Positions 7,001-10,581 of a DNA stretch of 10,581 nt are shown piece by piece. The stretch covers positions 1 through 10,581 of the forward strand of contig JAICXU010000043.1 in the NCBI GenBank assembly GCA_025934595.1, read 5' to 3'. Numbering within the stretch: the first letter of the stretch is position 1; every line of letters begins with the position of its first letter. The DNA comes from Polyangiaceae bacterium (GTDB lineage: Bacteria > Myxococcota_A > Polyangia > Polyangiales > Polyangiaceae). Below the pieces are notes generated by a model. It ran no database searches. It saw only the letters and a list, made by a program, of their open reading frames with translations, and had not been told where the DNA came from. The translations under genes were made by a program, and so were the position numbers.

Positions 7001-7562
7001 CGAGCCGCGAGTCGTGGCGATTTTCGCGCAGCCACGCCAGACCGAGGTCGAGAATGTATGCGCGAACGACACCGCCCGTGCGCGCGCCCATGTCGAGCAT
7101 GATGTTCGACGGCTTCAAATCACCGTGAATGACGCCACGGGCGTGCGCATGCGCGAGACCGGCCATGACTTGATCGACGAGCGACCAAATCACGGGCCAC
7201 GGCATATGTGTAGTATGCATCCATTCGTGGACGCTCCTTCCGGGCAGCGCGTCCATCACGAGATAGGGCGAGCCATCCGCCAGCGTGCCGAAGTCGCGCG
7301 CGCGAACGAGCGCGGGGTGCTCGAGCGACGCGACGGCGCGTGCTTCCTGGTGAAACCACCAGCTCTCTTCGGGACGAAGCTGGCCTTTCGCTTCGTCGGG
7401 CGTGCGCAGACGCTTCAACGCGACGCGCTCGCCGCTCACCAAATCTTTGCAGAGGAACACGACGCCCATGCCGCCGCGGCCGAGCTCACGCACGATCTCG
7501 TAACGCTGCGCGAGCAGCGATCCCCCTTCGGGCGGGATCGAGGGCGATTTCTCGGGCGGCAT
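4035..7562 (-). CDS. Ser/Thr protein kinase fused to STAND-type ATPase and TPR repeats
   Basis: An 1175-aa cytoplasmic signalling protein. Residues about 21-300 form a Hanks-type kinase: glycine loop GRGGMG (28-33), lysine K50 in VALK, catalytic loop HGDLKPSN (146-153), metal site DLG (172-174) in place of DFG, and activation-segment end APE (208-210). A Pro/Ser/Ala linker (about 301-345) joins a P-loop ATPase: Walker A GEAGVGKS (382-389), Walker B-like ILLWSDDLH (511-519) and a sensor strand VVATAR (543-548). From about 730 to 1130 the protein is a helical-repeat array of TPR type, with segments such as LGEIDYLLGEHERARAVLLEAR. This is the PknK-like kinase/AAA/TPR design common in myxobacteria, where ATP binding and the repeats are thought to gate kinase output. 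The catalytic Asp148 is present, so it may be active, but the Arg before it is Gly, making it a non-RD kinase that should not need activation-loop phosphorylation. The ATG at 7562 has no strong ribosome site. Targets are unknown; the close downstream genes are candidates. Confidence 0.93.
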   Translation of the reverse strand: MPPEKSPSIPPEGGSLLAQRYEIVRELGRGGMGVVFLCKDLVSGERVALKRLRTPDEAKGQLRPEESWWFHQEARAVASLEHPALVRARDFGTLADGSPYLVMDALPGRSVHEWMHTTHMPWPVIWSLVDQVMAGLAHAHARGVIHGDLKPSNIMLDMGARTGGVVRAYILDLGLAWLRENRHDSRLDGAPDPELATHAGAGTVGWVAPEQIRKSATIVGPPTDLYALGCIMYRVLVGKEVFEGNAQEVLRAHKRTPVPPLALPAGVPEGVSGFVQKLLAKKPWHRFEYAADARRAWAKHRPAASATLEDTMASIPPPPAAPSSSPAMGRQVAAARSLAPGLLGLRPSPLVARETERDQLWGVIDDVATGQGAPRQFVALIGEAGVGKSRLASWLCEQVHERGAMVPLRARYGRIPTPLDGVTGAVNTHYGLEGADRSLVEQTLMHRWEVNPEDDEALTWVAATAEWLRPSPPGAVVPLGPTGKRFVLDTAELRWVVTRKVLERIGKDRPILLWSDDLHLASPNTFEVLSRMLRTSAKMKMLVVATARSESLASDIDAALRLEAARAEWNGKVYDLKPLDGEETDALLRSTLPLDDAAVARAREQSRGNPLFALQLLHAWAGGGYLKLEKGRYGVPDSALKGRAITTAELWDERLRAVPTELRLSAYAAAALGEDIRGEVLKTLILALGMDPREAMVELTRAQILLAGKNDQFRWPHALLLEHLLGRLQERHDAPAIFRLAANALAKHPAVGSRRIMKHRVQNLLRAGDDDVAATLMFRFIEGSWRRGRDTQATLKDLHLLDARVSGRTAAEYSYWRAEALRHTGKLEEAREQAETALRVFLEAADDAKIAQAERLLGHIDSDLGLPARGRERVLASIARFEKLGDEAGHAAAQVVLGEIDYLLGEHERARAVLLEARERCTSVGDSLGGAQCLILLAMIAIAVGGHQRSRELLAEARAAFDATGYRLGLAQCDTALGHAEHRAFEMEAARSHALGARASFRELHNPRGEAACERLLAMIAMDTGDHEASALHARVAAKIYERLRDPWGALETLLLLTQVALAEGSPTAAELVTKCDVLSVDEAEPRQHRHLTLAWFAHVSGDNVKAAKEIEAARAVYGDRARAGDHTPHLLERFRKMRWSAPAGEIVESWARALAVEDPDGSARWRTSEPSLPK

Positions 7563-7654
7563 GGATCCGAAGAGATTAGACGGTCGACGTTCGAATTCGA
7601 GCGAGAAACGAAGGTTGCATTCGCTACGCGGAGTGTTCCGATCGCGGCGGTTGG

Positions 7655-8122
7655 CTATCCGCGACGCGCTTCCTGCGCCGCACGCAGGCGCTCGCCGATG
7701 AGGGTGCGGAGCTTCGGCACGTCGTAGCGGTCGGGCCGGTCGCCTTCGGGCATGCGAGCGATCTCGCGGGCGATCGATTCGGCGTGCGCGCGCGGCTTTT
7801 CCGGCAGCCCGAGCTTCTCACCGAGGCTCGCAAGCGCGGCGTGCTCCTCGTCGCTCACGTCCCCGTCGATCTCGGCAATCCATCTCGCGATCGCATACAC
7901 GAACAACCGATCCTCCTTCGACATTCCGGCGCGATCGATGACGCCGAGATCGATCTTCTTGCTCGTGGCTTTCTCGATCTCCGCGATCTCGTCGAGATCG
8001 AGCCCCGATTCGACCGCGGCGCGCACGATCGCATCGGCCTCGTTCGGATCGAGGTTGCCGTCCGCCCACCCGATGGCGGCGAGCGCCACGAAAATATCCC
8101 GCCCGAGCTTCTTCTCCGACAT
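7655..8122 (-). CDS. TerB-like helical protein
   Basis: A 155-aa acidic, all-helical soluble protein. It has two related halves, each with a short acidic motif after a helix: GWADGNLDPNEADAIV (18-33) and AEIDGDVSDEEHAAL (83-97). The pairs of D/G/D/E residues match the TerB/DUF533-type fold, in which these carboxylates can bind a divalent metal. TerB-type proteins occur in tellurite-resistance clusters and also alone in many genomes as membrane-stress or signalling accessories; no other ter gene is visible here, so tellurite resistance should not be assumed. The ATG at 8122 is preferred because MSEKKLGRD leads directly into the fold; a GTG at 8146 would add eight Arg-rich residues. Neither has a strong ribosome site. 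The gene lies 92 bases before the kinase on the same strand and could be co-transcribed with it or separate. A tail of Arg/Ala/Glu follows residue 140. Confidence 0.8.
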   Translation of the reverse strand: MSEKKLGRDIFVALAAIGWADGNLDPNEADAIVRAAVESGLDLDEIAEIEKATSKKIDLGVIDRAGMSKEDRLFVYAIARWIAEIDGDVSDEEHAALASLGEKLGLPEKPRAHAESIAREIARMPEGDRPDRYDVPKLRTLIGERLRAAQEARRG

Positions 8123-8297
8123 GAAGGACAGCCTACGCGCCCGCACGGAGTTCTCGCAAGAAGCTCTGGGCAGACGCGGAGGAGGCGCGGCAAAAATGCC
8201 ACGAACACCTCGCGCGCCTCACTCGCTCCGGCATCGCGATCTCTAAAATCATTCGATTTTTACGCGGCACGGAACATGAACGACCTTGAGGTGCGTC
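8123..8297. other. intergenic region between divergent units
   Basis: This stretch separates the minus-strand TerB-like gene from the plus-strand small ORFs; with the uncertain 66-aa ORF excluded, the gene-free span is 8123-8491. It holds a locally A/T-rich patch (about 8241-8262) including TAAAAT at 8244-8249, a 5-of-6 match to a -10 box on the plus strand, without a convincing -35 at normal spacing. I see no strong hairpin, RNA gene or coding frame in it. Confidence 0.4.
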
Positions 8298-8498
8298 ATG
8301 GGAAATCGCGTACGCATACAGCCGGTCATCCTGTCGGAAAAGTGGGATAAATCGTCGCAAGAAAGCGCCGAACCGCGGGAGTTTTCCGGAGAATTAGGTA
8401 GGCTGATCGAGTCGTTCGCTTCAGGGGGATTCGAGCGGACGATCCGGCGCGCGAAGGCGATGCCCGTAACGCACAAGGGAGAGAGGCTTTCATGCTGA
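8298..8498 (+). CDS. possible 66-aa protein upstream of the 67-aa peptide
   Basis: An ATG at 8298 is preceded by GAGG with six bases of spacing, a good ribosome site. The frame encodes 66 residues beginning MGNRVRIQPVILSEKW, with an amphipathic section FSGELGRLIESFASGGFERTIRR in the middle (about residues 29-51) and a C-terminal Cys. Its TGA lies just after the ATG of the next gene (8492), a short overlap that would allow translational coupling. Against it, third-position G/C is only about two thirds, lower than in the surrounding genes, and no family is recognised. It may instead be the 5' untranslated leader of the 67-aa peptide gene. Confidence 0.3.
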   Translation: MGNRVRIQPVILSEKWDKSSQESAEPREFSGELGRLIESFASGGFERTIRRAKAMPVTHKGERLSC

Positions 8499-8695
8499 AT
8501 TCGACTTGGCGACGGTCAGTGGCAATCGGAGTCTTCGGGGTCCTGGGCTCGGCGCTCGCGTTCACCGCAGGAGCAAAGGTCGGATCGAAGCTCGACCATC
8601 AAACGCGGACCGTGTCGGTGGCGCGCGTGCAAATCCAAGAGCTGCAGCAACCGCGGCAAGACGAGACGCCGCCCCAGCAAGTCGCCAACAAATAA
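8492..8695 (+). CDS. 67-aa membrane-anchored or exported small protein
   Basis: The protein starts MLNSTWRRSVAIGVFGVLGS, with two Arg residues before a hydrophobic helix (about 9-28), then a polar tail rich in Gln, Val and charged residues (VARVQIQELQQPRQDETPPQ). The layout fits either a single-pass inner-membrane protein with its tail outside or a secreted peptide with a cleavable signal. A purine-rich ribosome site (GGGAGAGAGG, 8477-8486) precedes the ATG by five bases. A strong intrinsic terminator follows the stop by about 20 bases (8717-8750), so this is a transcribed unit with its own end. Codon use in the second half is typical of the region. There is no lipobox Cys. No family is recognised; the role is unknown. 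Confidence 0.72.
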   Translation: MLNSTWRRSVAIGVFGVLGSALAFTAGAKVGSKLDHQTRTVSVARVQIQELQQPRQDETPPQQVANK

Positions 8696-8716
8696 TTCGG
8701 CGCTGCAGAAGCAACG

Positions 8717-8750
8717 ACGCGGCCGGCGCTCTCGCGCTGGTCGCGTTTTT
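8717..8750 (+). terminator. intrinsic terminator of the 67-aa peptide gene
   Basis: ACGCGGCCGGCGC (8717-8729), a four-base TCTC loop and GCGCTGGTCGCGT (8734-8746) form a 13-bp stem with two G-U pairs, running straight into five T (8746-8750). On the plus strand this is a textbook rho-independent terminator. Its T-run overlaps the stop codon of the convergent hydroxylase gene (TAA at 8751-8749); on the minus strand the same stem lacks a U-tract, so it mainly serves the plus-strand gene. Confidence 0.82.
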
Positions 8751-9426
8751 AGTTTGTCGTGCTCTTTTGGGCGCGCTTCGGGGTCGGCATCGTGCGGAAC
8801 ACGAGATCCCAGAGCGGCGATGACACACCGAAGCCGCCGTCGTGGTCCGCGAAGTGATGCGTCATGTGGTGCTTCTTCAACCACTTTCCGATCTTCGTCG
8901 TCTGCCGGAAGTGATGCACGAAGTAGTGCGTGCCGTCGTAGAGCAAGTACCCAATGCCGAAGCCCACGTAGTAGGGCTCGCCGATGCGCACGCCGAAGAG
9001 ATGCGTGAAGGTCACGTAGAAGATGACGGCGAGCGGAACGCTCACGCCGAGCGGCATCACGAGACGATCTTTGTCGTTCGGATAATCGTGATGCACGCCG
9101 TGCAAGAGGAAGTGAATGCGCTTGCCGCGCGCGGTCTCGTTCGTCCAATGAAAGACGTAGCGATGCAGGACGTACTCGACGAGCGACCAGCTCAATGTGC
9201 CGGCGGCGATCATTCCGAGCGTTGCGAGGACGCCGAGCGGCGCGCGGCCGCCCTCGCATCCGACGGAGCGGTACATCACGTACGCGAGGACGGGGATCCA
9301 CGTGACGAACGGAGTCGCCGGGTGGATTCGCGAGAACCACTCGATGAAATCGCTCTCGAACATGCGGGTCGTGACCGCGTGCTCGGTGGGGCGCTTCTCG
9401 GACGTCCGCGACACGGAGGGGGTCAT
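8749..9426 (-). CDS. fatty acid hydroxylase / sterol desaturase superfamily protein
   Basis: A 225-aa integral-membrane di-iron oxygenase candidate. The histidine-rich motifs are complete: HRYVFH (88-93), HFLLHGVHH (105-113), HYFVHH (167-172) and HHMTHHFADH (186-195), which together supply the metal ligands. Hydrophobic segments lie at about 40-53, 64-85, 123-145 and 150-165, with the His clusters facing the cytoplasm. The order and spacing resemble the fatty-acid 2-hydroxylase (Scs7/FA2H-like) branch more than sterol desaturases, so hydroxylation of a membrane lipid acyl chain is the best guess; myxobacteria are known for 2-hydroxy fatty acids and sphingolipids. Length is close to that of single-domain members; there is no fused cytochrome b5, so electrons must come from elsewhere. 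The ATG at 9426 is used; the ribosome site is weak, and Met22 is an alternative start before FESDFIEWF. It converges on the 67-aa peptide gene. Confidence 0.9.
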   Translation of the reverse strand: MTPSVSRTSEKRPTEHAVTTRMFESDFIEWFSRIHPATPFVTWIPVLAYVMYRSVGCEGGRAPLGVLATLGMIAAGTLSWSLVEYVLHRYVFHWTNETARGKRIHFLLHGVHHDYPNDKDRLVMPLGVSVPLAVIFYVTFTHLFGVRIGEPYYVGFGIGYLLYDGTHYFVHHFRQTTKIGKWLKKHHMTHHFADHDGGFGVSSPLWDLVFRTMPTPKRAQKSTTN

Positions 9427-9442
9427 CGTTTCGCGCGCCTAC

Positions 9443-9468
9443 ATTAGAACTCGATGCCCACATGGGCA
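9443..9468 (-). promoter_or_regulatory. putative promoter and operator of the hydroxylase gene
   Basis: On the minus strand TCTAAT (9448-9443) matches the -10 consensus at 5 of 6 positions and lies 16 bases before the hydroxylase ATG. Immediately upstream is an inverted repeat TGCCCACATGGGCA (9455-9468 on the plus strand) with two perfect 6-bp arms around a 2-base centre. It occupies the place of the -10/-35 spacer, where a dimeric regulator could block polymerase. No good -35 is seen. Confidence 0.4.
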
Positions 9469-9506
9469 AGCGAATGTGCGCGCTTTTTTTCTACGCGTGT
9501 AGCGAC

Positions 9507-9536
9507 GAAACGGCCTCGCCGTCCGGTCGACGAGGC
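9507..9536 (-). terminator. terminator-like hairpin after the cytochrome gene
   Basis: On the minus strand GCCTCGTCG (9536-9528) pairs with CGGCGAGGC (9521-9513) as a 9-bp stem with one G-T wobble and a six-base loop. The stem begins within the TAG stop of the cytochrome gene and is followed by CGTTTCG. The T-tract is short, so termination may be partial. It separates the cytochrome gene from the hydroxylase. Confidence 0.5.
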
Positions 9537-9940
9537 TAACGCGGCGGAGCTTTCATGCGGTACTGCGCCTTGTACTTGTCCTTATAGGCTTCGTGGCATG
9601 ATTTGCAGGCCGCTTTCGCGGCGGCAGCATCGCCCTTTTTCGCGGCGTCCGAGCCTCGCTTCGCGAATTGGCTCCATGTCGACCAGGACGCGTCCGGCGA
9701 ACTCGCGGCGACCTTGTCGAACGACGCCGCGAGGCCTGCGTTGTCGCCGGCTGCGAGCGCGGGCGCCATGTTTTGGCGCATCCACTTCTGGAGGGGGCAC
9801 GGATTTTCTTTGGAGCCGCACGACGCGTCGTCGGCATGTGCGAGAGGCACGTGGATCGATGCCGCCGCTCCGAACGCGAGCGCGAACGCCAGGGGAGCAA
9901 CGAGGAGGACATGCGACGACATCCAGGTTTTTTTCATCAT
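9536..9940 (-). CDS. exported small c-type cytochrome (c'/c556-like)
   Basis: A 134-aa periplasmic haem protein. Residues 1-36 are a Sec signal: basic MMKK, a hydrophobic core (11-28) and an AHA cleavage site before Asp37. The mature part is a Lys/Ala-rich helical domain with one covalent haem site, CKSCH (112-116), close to the C-terminus. A single C-terminal CxxCH after three helices is the pattern of cytochromes c' and c556, in which a Met in helix 1 is the other ligand in low-spin forms; Met54 or Met58 could serve. A second Cys pair (C41 and C48, in CGSKENPC) near the mature N-terminus could form a disulfide and is unusual. AAAGGA (9950-9945) precedes the first ATG by four bases and the second (9937) by seven, so initiation at the second Met is possible. 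Likely role: periplasmic electron carrier or small-gas (NO) binder. It is divergent from the MarR gene. Confidence 0.87.
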   Translation of the reverse strand: MMKKTWMSSHVLLVAPLAFALAFGAAASIHVPLAHADDASCGSKENPCPLQKWMRQNMAPALAAGDNAGLAASFDKVAASSPDASWSTWSQFAKRGSDAAKKGDAAAAKAACKSCHEAYKDKYKAQYRMKAPPR

Positions 9941-10080
9941 GCGATCCTTTGAGCGCGTGACGCGCGTTTCCGAGAATGTCGGACGAGAAATTTCGACGAC
10001 TCATTCAACAGACGCGTTCGCGCGAGAATGGTTTCGAATTTTTTTCGATCCAAATTCCCAAGATTTTCCCCACGAAAGGG

Positions 10081-10122
10081 CGAACGTGGGACACGCATGT
10101 TCGCTCGCGCTTGATCGCGAAC
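10081..10122. repeat. nested inverted repeats in the cytochrome-MarR intergenic region
   Basis: CGAACGTG (10081-10088) and CATGTTCG (10096-10103) form an inverted repeat with 7 of 8 positions matching. GTTCGC (10099-10104) and GCGAAC (10117-10122) form a second, perfect one that shares the middle element. Three alternating copies of a GCGAAC-type half-site in about 42 bases, within the 209-base divergent promoter region, suggest cooperative regulator binding. The area to the left (about 10036-10077) is A/T-rich compared with the rest. Confidence 0.45.
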
Positions 10123-10127
10123 GAAAC

Positions 10128-10140
10128 TTGTAGCATGCAA
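10128..10140. promoter_or_regulatory. candidate MarR operator at the regulator's own start
   Basis: TTGTAGCATGCAA is an imperfect inverted repeat (TTGTA and TGCAA arms, 4 of 5 matching, 3-base centre). It resembles the TTG-N-CAA shape of many MarR-family operators and ends in the AAGGG ribosome site of the MarR gene, ten bases before the ATG. Binding here would block its own expression, the usual control for this family. The match is by shape only. Confidence 0.35.
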
Positions 10141-10149
10141 GGGCCCCCC

Positions 10150-10572
10150 ATGGCCGACCAAGACAGGTTCGTGCGTGCTCTTCTTACGGTGTCTCGTGCT
10201 CTCGGGCGCATCTCGAGGGAGCGCGCGCGCAGCGGCGACGTGACGCCGCAGCAAGCGGAGACCCTGCAGCTCATTGCCGAACGCGGCGCGATCTCGACCT
10301 CGTCGCTCGCCACCTCGCTCGGCATCGATCCATCGACGGCAAGCCGCAACCTCGCCGGCCTCGAGCGCAGTGGATTCATCTCGCGCAAGAAGGGCACCGA
10401 CGACGGCCGCCAGACCGACGTGCGCCTCACGCCGCGTGGCAAGCGCGCTGCTGAATCCGCATCGGACGGTTCATCGCAGACCATCGCCGCCTTGCTCGAG
10501 AAAATCCCGCGCACCGATCGCCAGCGCGTCCTCGAAGCGCTCGAATCGCTCGCGCGTGTCGTCGAGGGCTGA
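10150..10572 (+). CDS. MarR-family transcriptional regulator
   Basis: A 140-aa winged-helix DNA-binding protein, normal length for the family. Residues 5-28 are the N-terminal dimerisation helix; VTPQQAETLQLIAERG (31-46) leads to the helix-turn-helix ISTSSLATSLGIDPSTASRNLAGLERSGFI (49-78). The wing follows: SRKKGTDDGRQTDVRLTPRG (78-97), with the family's D-x-R pattern at 85-87. The C-terminal helices (105-138) complete the dimer interface. There are no Cys residues, so it is not a thiol redox switch of the OhrR type; ligand control would be by a small molecule. The ATG at 10150 is chosen because AAGGG lies six bases upstream and the family alignment begins here; the frame is open further upstream to 9976, but that part is A/T-rich and does not look coding. 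It is divergent from the cytochrome gene, which may be a target along with itself. Confidence 0.92.
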   Translation: MADQDRFVRALLTVSRALGRISRERARSGDVTPQQAETLQLIAERGAISTSSLATSLGIDPSTASRNLAGLERSGFISRKKGTDDGRQTDVRLTPRGKRAAESASDGSSQTIAALLEKIPRTDRQRVLEALESLARVVEG

Positions 10573-10581
10573 ACCTGCCCA

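Noticed and set aside
4464..7727. A 1087-codon open frame on the plus strand opposite the kinase.
   Set aside because: It is Arg/His-rich with no recognisable domain and mirrors the high-GC codon pattern of the kinase, whose motifs on the minus strand are unmistakable. It is an antisense shadow.
7655..8122. Tellurite-resistance locus, suggested by the TerB-like protein.
   Set aside because: No TerC, TerD/E or TerZ-like gene is present; lone TerB-fold proteins are widespread and not diagnostic.
8264..8279. Sigma-54-like -24/-12 promoter around GGCACGGAACATGA.
   Set aside because: The GG is present but the GC of the -12 element is missing at the required spacing.
10081..10103. LexA-like box, since CGAAC and GTTCG are both present.
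   Set aside because: The half-sites are separated by 13 bases rather than the 4 of the CGAAC-N4-GTTCG box, and no SOS gene is nearby.
9976..10149. N-terminal extension of the MarR protein from an ATG at 9976.
   Set aside because: The extra 58 residues lie in A/T-rich sequence with inverted repeats, have no family counterpart, and a proper ribosome site precedes the ATG at 10150.

Overview
The window looks like chromosome of a high-GC deltaproteobacterium-type organism, most likely a member of the Myxococcota (Polyangia). This is an inference from gene style: a very large Ser/Thr kinase-ATPase-TPR fusion, paired PilZ proteins, GTG/TTG starts, strong G/C bias at third codon positions and long antisense shadow ORFs. 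No marker gene fixes the taxonomy. I see no insertion sequence, integrase, CRISPR array, tRNA, rRNA or origin.

Layout. From 8122 down to base 1 all supported genes lie on the minus strand. In transcription order they are: a TerB-like helical protein (8122-7655); a 1175-aa protein kinase/STAND-type ATPase/TPR protein (7562-4035); a 55-aa Lys/Ala-rich basic protein (4010-3843); a 374-aa protein of unknown function with a charged, probably disordered tail (3792-2668); a 120-base gap holding a weak terminator-like hairpin and a weak promoter-like pair; two tandem paralogous PilZ proteins (2547-2110 and 2113-1703); a GT-C-type membrane glycosyltransferase (1706-192); and the 5' part of an unrecognised gene leaving the left edge. 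Both PilZ junctions use 4-base stop/start overlaps (ATGA, then a probable TTGA), so PilZ-PilZ-glycosyltransferase is a convincing operon.

Right part. A plus-strand gene for a 67-aa membrane-anchored or secreted peptide (8492-8695) ends in a good intrinsic terminator. It converges on a minus-strand fatty-acid-hydroxylase (sterol desaturase superfamily) gene. Upstream of that lie a gene for a small exported c-type cytochrome (minus strand) and, divergent from it, a MarR-family regulator gene (plus strand). Their shared 209-base intergenic region contains several inverted repeats that could be operators.

How the genes may work together. The PilZ pair probably senses cyclic di-GMP, and its coupling to a membrane sugar transferase suggests c-di-GMP-linked envelope glycan or lipid modification. 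The kinase, basic peptide and 374-aa protein are closely packed and probably co-transcribed, giving a signalling cluster whose output cannot be read from sequence. The MarR regulator may control itself and the cytochrome. Nothing here is a clear defence or mobile system. The best candidates for something undescribed are the kinase/basic-peptide/374-aa cluster and the 67-aa peptide gene.
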